Part shown: one piece after another, positions 6,091-11,437 of the stretch
Numbering within the stretch: position 1 is the stretch's first letter
How the letters are laid out: the number at the start of each line of letters is the position of its first letter
NCBI GenBank assembly: GCA_947254705.1
Contig: CAMYCX010000043.1
Coordinates: 1-11,437, forward strand
Source: an uncultured Veillonellaceae bacterium
GTDB taxonomy: Bacteria > Bacillota > Negativicutes > Veillonellales > Negativicoccaceae
Reading direction: 5' to 3'
Length of the DNA stretch: 11,437 nt
The notes under the pieces: model-generated
Database searches by the model: none
What the model saw: only the letters and a program-made list of their open reading frames with translations
Told to the model about the DNA's origin: nothing
Made by a program: the position numbers and the translations under genes

Positions 6091-6928
6091 GATGTACCTC
6101 CTGTAATAAACGATATAGTTCACACTCAAAGGGAACACCGTAGCGCGGATCCGTTTGTGTCGCCGCCAGACGTTTCACGGCGGCGGTGACGAAGTCGGTC
6201 GCGCGGCGCAATGCGTCCGCCGGCGCTTGCCCTCGCAGCAGCAGTCCGGTCACGGCAGCGGCGAAAAGGTCGCCCGTACCGCCGGTACGTAGCGGCAGGT
6301 GCGGGTATTCGAGCGCGGTGCCGTCACCCGTTTTGCCGTCATGAAGAATGTTCGCATACAGGTCGGCACGGACGGGAACGGACGTGATGATGACAAGCCG
6401 TTTGTCCGCCGCCAGTTGTTGCGCCACGCTCCGCACGCGGGCAGGATCGGGGTGTGCCGTATAAGGTATTGCGGCCAGCATGCAGGCCTCCGTCCAGTTC
6501 GGGAGCAAGATGTCGGCATGGGTAATGAGCCGCCGCATGGCAAGAACCATGCTGTCGTCATAGGCTTTGTAGAGTGCGCCGTGATCGGCCATCGCCGGAT
6601 CGACGATGATATATTTCGCCTCGGCGCCGTAGCGTCGGATCGTGTCACGGACGAGCCCGATTTGCGCGGGCGAGGCCAAAAAACCGCTGTAAATGCTGTC
6701 GATACGGATACCGTTTTGATCCCACGCATCCATGACGGCGGTCTGTATCGTCATCTCCAGGCGGTATTGCGCGGCAAATCCCAGATGATTACTGTACAAA
6801 GTCGTCGGCAGGGGAATGGCCTGTACCCCCAATGCCGCCAGCACGGGAATGACGGCGGTCAGTGAGCAGCGTCCGACGCAGCTGAGGTCATGCACGGCCA
6901 AGCAGGTCGGCACAGCGGATATCTTCAT
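6083..6928 (-). CDS. pdxK: pyridoxal/pyridoxamine kinase (ribokinase-like fold)
   Basis: This encodes 281 residues, the usual length. It phosphorylates vitamin B6 vitamers with ATP on the salvage route to pyridoxal 5'-phosphate (EC 2.7.1.35), in the cytoplasm. Recognisable motifs are the N-terminal HDLSCVGRCSLT (13-24), SGFLASPAQI (81-90), VDPAMADHG (109-117), LLPNWTEA (141-148) and the anion-hole/catalytic GGTGDLF (216-222) with Asp220 as the likely base. The start is the ATG at 6928 with AAAGGAGGG five bases upstream. It is the first gene of a two-gene operon with the ECF S component, so uptake and metabolic trapping of B6 are linked. No strong promoter lies directly upstream; the nearest good one (7172) reads through a structured RNA and terminator, suggesting attenuation control. 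A PdxY-type name would fit equally well. Confidence 0.9.
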   Translation of the reverse strand: MKISAVPTCLAVHDLSCVGRCSLTAVIPVLAALGVQAIPLPTTLYSNHLGFAAQYRLEMTIQTAVMDAWDQNGIRIDSIYSGFLASPAQIGLVRDTIRRYGAEAKYIIVDPAMADHGALYKAYDDSMVLAMRRLITHADILLPNWTEACMLAAIPYTAHPDPARVRSVAQQLAADKRLVIITSVPVRADLYANILHDGKTGDGTALEYPHLPLRTGGTGDLFAAAVTGLLLRGQAPADALRRATDFVTAAVKRLAATQTDPRYGVPFECELYRLLQEVHHD

Positions 6929-7017
6929 CGTATCCCTCCTTTATATTGATGGTAACGCATATGTGTCCGATTCCCAATAGACAGTTTGTAATTAAAAAGT
7001 CAGGTCAGATAAAACGG

Positions 7018-7165
7018 GCAAACAAAAACAGCAACCGAAGTTGCTGTCTTTGTGTCCGCCGCCCAATAGAGGAGAAAGGACGACAGACGCTCCGTTGATA
7101 ATCAGGGAAAATATCATCAAAGGAGCACCTGAAGCTTACAGGTGACAGTTCCTGAGAAACTGTAC
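7018..7165 (-). ncRNA. structured RNA of about 145 nt: small RNA or B6-operon leader
   Basis: This lies between an extended -10 promoter and an intrinsic terminator, with no open reading frame. On the transcript four hairpins follow one another almost without gaps: P1 (7163-7145, 6 bp), P2 (7144-7126, CACCUG with CAGGUG), P3 (7125-7090, CUCC/GGAG then UUGAU/AUCAA) and P4 (7088-7054, 11 bp including G-U pairs, GUCUGUCGUCC with GGGCGGCGGAC). P4 presents a 13-nt pyrimidine-rich loop, UUUCUCCUCUAUU, complementary to Shine-Dalgarno sequences. I do not recognise any known riboswitch or small-RNA family. It ends 80-90 bases upstream of pdxK in the same direction, so it could be a trans-acting RNA, or an attenuator controlling the B6 genes. 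Confidence 0.6.
7021..7051 (-). terminator. terminator/attenuator upstream of pdxK
   Basis: On the minus strand the stem ACAGCAAC/GUUGCUGU carries a cUUCGg tetraloop and is followed by TTTTGTTT. It lies between the structured RNA and the pdxK start, in the same direction. CUGUC segments in P1 and P4 could pair with its GACAG arm, but only over about five bases. Confidence 0.85.
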
Positions 7166-7171
7166 ATCTAT

Positions 7172-7180
7172 ATTATATCA
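7172..7180 (-). promoter_or_regulatory. extended -10 promoter of the structured RNA / B6 operon
   Basis: TGATATAAT on the minus strand is a perfect extended -10; no good -35 is visible. The start would fall near 7165, at the base of hairpin P1. Confidence 0.65.
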
Positions 7181-7205
7181 CATATTTCGAAAAAGGGAAG
7201 AGCAA

Positions 7206-7236
7206 TATCGAATTTTTTTGTATTTATTTTTCGATA
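7206..7236. repeat. inverted repeat spanning the stop of the CydB-like gene
   Basis: Seven-base arms, TATCGAA and TTCGATA, are separated by 17 AT-rich bases around the stop codon at 7224. There is no U tract in the correct place, so it is at best a weak terminator or mRNA-end stabiliser. Confidence 0.35.
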
Positions 7237-8222
7237 CCCCGACGCGCCCGCAAGGTATCCCATTCGTAGCCGGTGGCAACTTGTTCGCGCGGTTGCCGCC
7301 AACGCCAAATTTTCGCCGCGATCCCCATCACGGTACCGACAGCGACAAGAGCGACGACCGATGTCGGGATATGGTATTGCGCCAAGGCGGAACCGACGGC
7401 AAATTCAGTGGTGACGTTCCGCAATGTAAAGAGGAATGCGGCGGCGAGCACCGGCAGCGCCGTAAATGTCAGTCCGACCGCCGCGCCGGTATGACGCTGA
7501 CGGGCGGCGATAAATCCGCCGATGTAAAGGGTGAGCGGAATGACACCGAGCAGCATGCTGATGAGTGTCTCTCCCGGGATATCGCCGATCATGCCGACGG
7601 AGGCAAAGAGTAACAGGTAGAGAAGAACCATGGGAACGGTCAGTACCAGTGCCGTCGCCCGGGCCCGTTCGGCGAGCGGATTGGCGGCGCGGCAGGCGAT
7701 CACGTACGCCCCTTGTACGCCCAGTGCCAGTACGGCCCAGCATGCGCTCAGGCATGCCATAGGGAGCCACATCCACGGATGCGGCAGTACGCCGAAGGAG
7801 ATTTCTTCAAAAAAGGTCAGCAAGAACCAGCCCGCCGTACCGATGACAACGATCGCCGCCAACGCGTTGGCTCGTGCGAGCAGGCGTGCCGCGCCCGTAT
7901 CGTCGTGCCGGCGCCACGCCAGTACCGTCCGCAAGAGCAGACTGATCACAACGACGGCAACGGCCCCCCACAACGCCTGCTGATGGGTTGCGGTATATCG
8001 GGGAAACAGTTCATGCAGCCAAAGGATGGCCGCGAGCAGGCAGAGTTCCGTTCCTTTGCAGGCCGGCCGCAAGATACGTGCCATGGCGCGCCGATCCCCG
8101 GCATGTTTCGTCAGGTAGGGCATGACGGCGGAGATCCCCCAGTCCGTCGATTCCAATACCATAAAAAGAACCACGATCGCGGCAATAGAAATGCTGTATA
8201 ACGATATATCTGCTGCACTCAT
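7224..8222 (-). CDS. CydB-like integral membrane protein (orphan, key residues altered)
   Basis: This encodes 332 residues with eight to nine hydrophobic segments. The pattern follows subunit II of cytochrome bd quinol oxidase: VLESTDWGISAVMPYL (~22-37) lines up with the GFDLG-GxLLPF region, RPACKGTELCLL (52-63) with the GPVWDGNEVWL motif, and LGVQGAYVIACRAANPLAERAR (~167-188) with the second-half loop. Subunit II normally works with CydA, which carries the haems; no cydA is beside this gene. Several conserved positions differ: the WDGNEVW motif has lost its Trp residues, and the Asp and Asn are replaced by Lys and Thr. It could be a distant paralogue with another membrane role, or pair with a CydA encoded elsewhere. 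The start is the ATG at 8222 with AAGGAG just upstream. It is a single-gene unit with its own promoter. Confidence 0.7.
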   Translation of the reverse strand: MSAADISLYSISIAAIVVLFMVLESTDWGISAVMPYLTKHAGDRRAMARILRPACKGTELCLLAAILWLHELFPRYTATHQQALWGAVAVVVISLLLRTVLAWRRHDDTGAARLLARANALAAIVVIGTAGWFLLTFFEEISFGVLPHPWMWLPMACLSACWAVLALGVQGAYVIACRAANPLAERARATALVLTVPMVLLYLLLFASVGMIGDIPGETLISMLLGVIPLTLYIGGFIAARQRHTGAAVGLTFTALPVLAAAFLFTLRNVTTEFAVGSALAQYHIPTSVVALVAVGTVMGIAAKIWRWRQPREQVATGYEWDTLRARRGIEK

Positions 8223-8231
8223 GCTATCTCT

Positions 8232-8250
8232 CCTTCGTGATACGGTCTTG
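8232..8250 (-). promoter_or_regulatory. perfect inverted repeat in the CydB-like gene leader
   Basis: ACGGTC and GACCGT are separated by seven bases, inside the predicted ~57-nt leader between promoter and ribosome binding site. It could be a repressor site or an RNA hairpin; no regulator can be named. Confidence 0.35.
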
Positions 8251-8285
8251 TCATGACCGTCAGTGTTTCGCTTGGTAATGATTGT

Positions 8286-8294
8286 ATTATATCA
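8286..8294 (-). promoter_or_regulatory. extended -10 promoter of the CydB-like gene
   Basis: TGATATAAT on the minus strand (TATAAT at 8286-8291) has no clear -35. It lies between the pit terminator (8359-8382) and the CydB-like start, making this gene a separate unit. Confidence 0.6.
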
Positions 8295-8358
8295 TAAGCA
8301 ACGTGCGGATTTTATGTCCGCCGTGCCGAAGAGGCGCGCCGTTTGTCGTTTACGGCAT

Positions 8359-8382
8359 AAAAAAACGGGCGTGATGCCCGTT
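8359..8382 (-). terminator. intrinsic terminator of the DUF47-pit operon
   Basis: ACGGGC/GCCCGT has a 5-nt loop and a run of seven T on the minus strand, beginning two bases after the pit stop codon. Confidence 0.92.
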
Positions 8383-8384
8383 GT

Positions 8385-9380
8385 TCAAAGCCCTGTCGCT
8401 CGCATGAGCCAAAACACGATGGCGGCGACCAGACCGCTCATCGGAATGGTCGATACCCATGTCAGTACCATGCTGCGTGCCACGTTCCAGTTCACGGCGG
8501 TCGCTCGTTTCGCGCAGCCGACACCCATAATGGAGCCGGATACGACATGTGTCGTGGATACCGGCAGGTGCAGGAAGGTCGCTACCGAGATGACGATCGA
8601 CGAGTTTAAGTCCGCTGCAAAGCCGTTGATACTTTCCATGCGGAATACTTTCCGTCCGACGGTCGCGATGATCCGCCAGCCGCCCGCCGCCGTGCCGAGT
8701 CCCATCGCCGTCGCGCAGGCGATTTTGACCCAGAGCGGTACTTCAAAGGTACTGAGATGTCCCGCCGACAATAACGCCAATGTGATAATCCCCATCGATT
8801 TTTGCGCGTCGTTGGAGCCGTGGGAAAATGCCATCATCGCCGCCGAGATAAGTTGCAAGCGGCGAAATTTACGGTTCAGTTGGAACGGCGAATGATTGCC
8901 GAAGATCCACAGCAGCGTAATCATGATGATGTAGCCGATGGCCAGTGCCGCCAGCGGCGACACGACAAGGCCCATGAAGATCCGCAAAATACCGCTCCAG
9001 TCCAAGGCGCTGATGTCCGCGCTGACTATCACCGCGCCGATCAGACCGCCGACCAGTGCGTGGGACGAGCTTGACGGCATGCCGAACCACCAACTCGCCA
9101 AGTTCCAAAAGTTTGCGCCGACCAAGGCCGCAATCAACACTTGCGAGCTGACGAAGTCCGGCGACTGGATAATATCGCCGCCGATCGTCTTGGCGACCCC
9201 CGTGCTCACCAACGCGCCGAAAAAGTTGAGCAGCGCCGCCATTATAATCGCATAGCGCGGTTGTATCGCCCGTGTCGAAACGGATGTCGCCACCGCGTTG
9301 GCGGTATCGTGAAAGCCGTTGATATAGTCAAAGGCTATCGCCAGCAGGATCACCAGCCACAGCAGTATCCCCTCATGCAT
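8385..9380 (-). CDS. pit: inorganic phosphate transporter, PiT family
   Basis: This encodes 331 residues with about ten membrane segments. It shows both family repeats: GFHDTANAVATSV (22-34) in the first half and FSHGSNDAQKSMG (185-197) in the second, plus PSSSSHALVGGLIG (~102-115) and PVSTTHVVSGSIMGVG (273-288). PiT proteins import phosphate (as metal-phosphate) with protons or sodium. The length matches the short bacterial form without the long central loop. The ATG at 9380 lies inside the end of the upstream DUF47 gene (overlap ATGCATGA, 8 bp) and has no good ribosome binding site, so its translation probably depends on the upstream gene. Pairing with a DUF47/PhoU-like partner is the common arrangement for this transporter type. 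A phosphate role is well supported; affinity and coupling ion cannot be told from sequence. Confidence 0.95.
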   Translation of the reverse strand: MHEGILLWLVILLAIAFDYINGFHDTANAVATSVSTRAIQPRYAIIMAALLNFFGALVSTGVAKTIGGDIIQSPDFVSSQVLIAALVGANFWNLASWWFGMPSSSSHALVGGLIGAVIVSADISALDWSGILRIFMGLVVSPLAALAIGYIIMITLLWIFGNHSPFQLNRKFRRLQLISAAMMAFSHGSNDAQKSMGIITLALLSAGHLSTFEVPLWVKIACATAMGLGTAAGGWRIIATVGRKVFRMESINGFAADLNSSIVISVATFLHLPVSTTHVVSGSIMGVGCAKRATAVNWNVARSMVLTWVSTIPMSGLVAAIVFWLMRATGL

Positions 9381-10002
9381 ATTTCAGGACGACCCGCTGA
9401 AACGCTTTCACTAAATCTTCGCAACCGTCAATCACGTCTTCCATGGACGATAAAATCTCTTTCCACTTGATGATATGAATGGGATCGGTACATTCCGTAA
9501 ACAGCAACGCCATCTCTTCATGATAATGTACGTCGCCCTGCGATTCGAGATTATTGACCTTTTCGCTGCGCGCTTCGATCTTCAGGTAGTTGTCCTTCAG
9601 ATTGCGCATATATCCCACCGATTTCTTGATTTCCTGTGTGCATTGCGCAATAATCTGCGCCATGGCAATCGCGCCGGCGGACGGATCCCCCGGACGGTAC
9701 ATGACCATTTTGTCCATGATCTCTTTCATTTCATCGAGAATCACATCCAGCAGCTCGATCAAGTTTTGGATATCTTCCCGATCAATCGGCGTGATGAAGG
9801 TCTTTTGCAAGCGCTCCATGGTTTTCACGCGGATCGCCATGCCCTCTTTTTTCAGACTGCGCACTTTCTCCAGGCCTTCCTCTCCGGGAATTTTGCCTTG
9901 GAACGAGTCATACAACAAATCACCCGCTTGCGCGCACAACGCCGCGTGCTTTTCCAACAACGCAAAAAACTTCTCTTCTTTGGGTTTTAATCGAAACGCC
10001 AT
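9373..10002 (-). CDS. DUF47 (PhoU-like) accessory protein of the phosphate transporter
   Basis: This encodes 209 residues of mostly helical, soluble sequence typical of the DUF47/TIGR00153 family, which is distantly related to PhoU and usually encoded next to PiT transporters. Helical segments carry FITPIDREDIQNLIELLD (~68-85), VGYMRNLKDNYLKI, and NNLESQGDVHYHEEM, whose E..GD..Y..E residues resemble the metal-binding signature of PhoU-like bundles. The ATG at 10002 is chosen because AAAGGAG lies seven bases upstream; the frame stays open to 10032, but the extra ten residues (MIRSCKRRCG) would lack such a site. It is the first gene of the operon with pit. Its role in controlling the transporter is inferred from family context. 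Confidence 0.92.
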   Translation of the reverse strand: MAFRLKPKEEKFFALLEKHAALCAQAGDLLYDSFQGKIPGEEGLEKVRSLKKEGMAIRVKTMERLQKTFITPIDREDIQNLIELLDVILDEMKEIMDKMVMYRPGDPSAGAIAMAQIIAQCTQEIKKSVGYMRNLKDNYLKIEARSEKVNNLESQGDVHYHEEMALLFTECTDPIHIIKWKEILSSMEDVIDGCEDLVKAFQRVVLKYA

Positions 10003-10045
10003 ACCGCATCTCCTTTTGCATGAACGAATCATTCTTGGTGAGATA

Positions 10046-10054
10046 ATTATACCA
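10046..10054 (-). promoter_or_regulatory. extended -10 promoter of the DUF47-pit operon
   Basis: TGGTATAAT on the minus strand (TATAAT at 10046-10051). The -35 region (TAGTTT at 17 bases) is weak, as is common for extended -10 or activator-dependent promoters. No convincing Pho box is visible. From 10055 to 10164 I see nothing further. Confidence 0.6.
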
Positions 10055-10164
10055 TAGCACCGGATAATAAACTATCGGCAAATGTAAATCCTATTCTCGC
10101 TTTACGCCGGGCTGTCATATACGATTCGCCCGCACCGCCCGTGTTTCAGCCGCCGTGCGCACAC

Positions 10165-10193
10165 AAAAAAACCGCCTGCCGAGCAGGCGGTTT
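10165..10193 (-). terminator. intrinsic terminator of the DUF4198 gene
   Basis: An 11-bp perfect GC-rich stem, AAACCGCCTGC with its complement, has a 3-nt loop and is followed on the minus strand by seven A-complement T. It starts about 20 bases after the stop at 10214. Confidence 0.92.
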
Positions 10194-10213
10194 CAGTGCC
10201 ATAGAAACGATGC

Positions 10214-10933
10214 TTATTCCGGTTCAATGATGAACGAGAGCGAAGCAAAGTATTTCACTTGTGTGTTCGGATCATCTGTCGGATATGCAATTTCCACACC
10301 GACAACGTTCAATCCGTTTGCCGCGACAGTAATCGTCGCGCGGCCGTTCGCGTCCGCGGTCGATTCGTTCGTCAAATCATTGATGACGTCGGCAATCAGC
10401 GGTGCATTGGCCATCGGTTTACCGTCTTTGTAAACACGAATGTCAAATTTATCCCCTTTGCGCAACGTCAACGGGTTGACGGACGGCACGATTTGGATCG
10501 GCACGTTGTAAATGTAGCCCGGTTTCACATCTGCGGACCAATAATTGACATTATATTTTACCGCATGAGTTGTCTTTTTCGCATTCGGTACTTCCGCGAA
10601 CGGACGATTTACCGTTTTGCCGTCCGTCGTCTTGGTGAAATAACCGTAGTCGAAGAACGTAGTCGTCACACCCAACTGATCATTTTCGACAAAGGAAATA
10701 TGATCCGCATGGCGAACGATTTCCACCGGCATCGGACGGAAGTTTTTGTCATAGCCTTCTACCATCGTTACGCAGGAAGGATCATATACGTTGTTTCCCG
10801 GACCTTCCCCTAAGACCAGGACACGTTGATCCAAGCTGTTCGCTACGAATACACCGTGAGCCGATACATCCGTAGCGGCCAAACCGCCAGCTACCAAACC
10901 GGCACATAATACTGCTGCAAATGCTTTTTTCAT
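10214..10933 (-). CDS. exported DUF4198 protein, possible metal-binding periplasmic component
   Basis: This encodes 239 residues. The start is the ATG at 10933 with GAGGAGG seven bases upstream; the frame is open to 11014, but that extension has no such site and would bury the signal peptide. MKKAFAAVLCAGLVAGGLAA followed by TDVSA is a clear signal peptide, and cleavage after VSA (residue 25) would leave His26 as the new N-terminus, followed by Gly-Val-Phe. The body is beta-rich; TADANGRATITVAANG (~192-207) is the C-terminal Ig-like part typical of DUF4198. Members of this family are often periplasmic partners of nickel or cobalt uptake, and a His at the mature N-terminus suits metal binding. 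No transporter genes are adjacent, so the metal link is an inference. It is a single gene with its own promoter and terminator. Confidence 0.83.
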   Translation of the reverse strand: MKKAFAAVLCAGLVAGGLAATDVSAHGVFVANSLDQRVLVLGEGPGNNVYDPSCVTMVEGYDKNFRPMPVEIVRHADHISFVENDQLGVTTTFFDYGYFTKTTDGKTVNRPFAEVPNAKKTTHAVKYNVNYWSADVKPGYIYNVPIQIVPSVNPLTLRKGDKFDIRVYKDGKPMANAPLIADVINDLTNESTADANGRATITVAANGLNVVGVEIAYPTDDPNTQVKYFASLSFIIEPE

Positions 10934-10976
10934 ACTTTTACCTCCTCGAAAAAATACAAATGTTATCCCTATCGAA

Positions 10977-11005
10977 AGTCTATCATCCTTTAATCTGTTT
11001 TTCAA
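10977..11005 (-). promoter_or_regulatory. promoter of the DUF4198 gene
   Basis: On the minus strand there is TTGAAA (11000-11005), a 17-base spacer, then TAGACT (10977-10982) with a TGA extended -10. The inferred leader is about 37 nt. A further TATAAT at 11080-11085 on the same strand has no -35 and may be chance or a second, distal promoter. Confidence 0.65.
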
Positions 11006-11192
11006 GACGGACATATGTTCTTTTGCTCATATATACCGGATAGCAAACGACAAATGCCCACAGGGCAAGAGCCCGCGGGATTATATAACGATTTTTGATT
11101 ATTCATGCGCCAATCGTAATCAATGTATTCCGTATCACATAAATCATGCCTCCTTTCCCCACGGTACAAGACTGAGCAGAAATACGGATATG

Positions 11193-11220
11193 AAAAAAGC
11201 TCGTAACTATGTTACGAGCT
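11193..11220 (-). terminator. intrinsic terminator of the rRNA/tRNA operon
   Basis: A 10-bp perfect stem, AGCTCGTAAC with its complement, has a 3-nt loop and is followed by T residues on the minus strand. It lies 11 bases downstream of the tRNA-Arg CCA end. Confidence 0.92.
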
Positions 11221-11230
11221 CGTTTCCTGA

Positions 11231-11307
11231 TGGTGACCCAGGAGGGATTCGAACCCCCGGCCTTTTGATTCGTAGTCAAACGCTCTATCCAGCTGAGCTA
11301 CTGAGTC
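11231..11307 (-). tRNA. tRNA-Arg (anticodon ACG)
   Basis: This is a 77-nt cloverleaf on the minus strand including an encoded CCA. Acceptor GACTCAG pairs with CTGGGTC; the anticodon stem TTTGA/TCAAA holds loop CTACGAA with ACG at 11271-11273; the T arm contains GGTTCGAATCC. The A at position 34 would be deaminated to inosine, as is usual for this tRNA. Confidence 0.96.
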
Positions 11308-11316
11308 ATATAAAGT

Positions 11317-11392
11317 TGGCAGGGGCAGAAGGACTTGAACCCTCAACCAACGGTTTTGGAGACCGCTACTCTACCAATTGAGCTATACCCCT
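11317..11392 (-). tRNA. tRNA-Trp (anticodon CCA)
   Basis: This is a 76-nt cloverleaf on the minus strand with encoded CCA. Acceptor AGGGGTA pairs with TGCCCCT, with G as discriminator; the anticodon stem GCGGT/ACCGT holds loop CTCCAAA (CCA at 11357-11359); the T arm contains GGTTCAAGTCC. It sits nine bases upstream of tRNA-Arg. Confidence 0.96.
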
Positions 11393-11400
11393 GCATGTAA

Positions 11401-11437
11401 TCAGCGGCTACCTATGTTCCCGGGCCGTCTCCGGCCA
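11401..11437 (-). rRNA. 5S rRNA, 3' end only (cut by window edge)
   Basis: The minus strand reads CGGAGACGGCCCGGGAACAT, then AGGTAGCCGCTGA. This resembles the end of bacterial 5S rRNA, where GGGAGAC, a C(G/U)GGGA(A/G) stretch and a GUAGGUCGCUG-like 3' strand follow each other. The tRNAs directly downstream fit the tail of an rRNA operon. The exact 3' end is an estimate. Confidence 0.7.

Noticed and set aside
7054..7072. Resemblance of the CCGCC/GGGC-like stretch to a ZTP riboswitch core
   Set aside because: The order of the blocks does not match the conserved ZTP motif on either strand, and the stretch is explained better as the stem of hairpin P4.
10055..10120. Possible Pho-box repeats upstream of the DUF47-pit operon (TTTACA on the minus strand)
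   Set aside because: Only one TTTACA is present and no second copy follows at the 11-base period expected for PhoP-type sites.
11058..11080. GC-rich short inverted repeats (GGGC-AAGA-GCCC) between the tRNAs and the DUF4198 gene
   Set aside because: The stems are only four base pairs and no U tract follows on either strand; not convincing as a terminator.
11103..11147. 14-codon minus-strand frame (MIYVIRNTLITIGA) after an AAAGGAGG sequence
   Set aside because: The ATG is only one base from the ribosome binding site, the frame is very short, and no promoter with a -35 lies upstream; too weak to call a gene or leader peptide.
11190..11381. Plus-strand 63-residue reading frame across the tRNA genes
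   Set aside because: It is the antisense translation of tRNA-Arg and tRNA-Trp (GGIRTPGLLIRSQTLYPAELL is a well-known spurious protein of this origin).

Overview
The window looks like the chromosome of a diderm Firmicute of the class Negativicutes (Veillonella/Megasphaera/Dialister type). The basis is a tandem array of OmpM-type porins, each with a signal peptide, one SLH domain, a short coiled coil and an outer-membrane beta-barrel ending in Phe. Base composition is near 50% GC with AT-rich intergenic regions, which would suit Megasphaera-like genomes, but genus is an inference. Every gene seen lies on the minus strand, so transcription runs from high to low coordinates.

Right end (11437 to about 10214): the 3' end of a 5S rRNA, then tRNA-Trp(CCA) and tRNA-Arg(ACG) closed by a strong terminator, i.e. 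the tail of an rRNA operon. Next comes an exported DUF4198 protein with its own promoter and terminator.

Middle (10054 to 5593): a two-gene phosphate module (DUF47/PhoU-like accessory protein and PiT transporter, overlapping by 8 bp); an isolated CydB-like membrane protein with no CydA beside it; a roughly 145-nt stretch between a TATAAT extended -10 element and an intrinsic terminator that folds into four abutting hairpins; then a two-gene vitamin B6 salvage operon (pyridoxal/pyridoxamine kinase and an ECF transporter S component, also overlapping by 8 bp). The structured RNA is either a free small RNA or an attenuator/riboswitch-like leader of the B6 operon.

Left end (5486 to 1): three complete ompM genes and the first 18 codons of a fourth. 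Each complete gene is a separate transcription unit with its own promoter, a leader of about 113-118 nt and a terminator with nearly the same stem sequence. The first ~250 bp of the three complete genes are identical at the DNA level while the barrels diverge. Two of the porins carry an Ala/Lys-rich helical insertion (about 73 and 175 residues) in what topology counting places at external loop 4, and the third has none. All four leaders keep a segment able to pair with the Shine-Dalgarno region.

Most notable items: the coiled-coil loop insertions, the conserved Shine-Dalgarno-masking potential in the ompM leaders, and the structured RNA ahead of the B6 operon. No mobile element or CRISPR array was seen. 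The remaining gene-free stretches (roughly 208-300, 1810-1906, 3506-3573, 5487-5592, 10055-10164, 11086-11190) hold nothing I can name.
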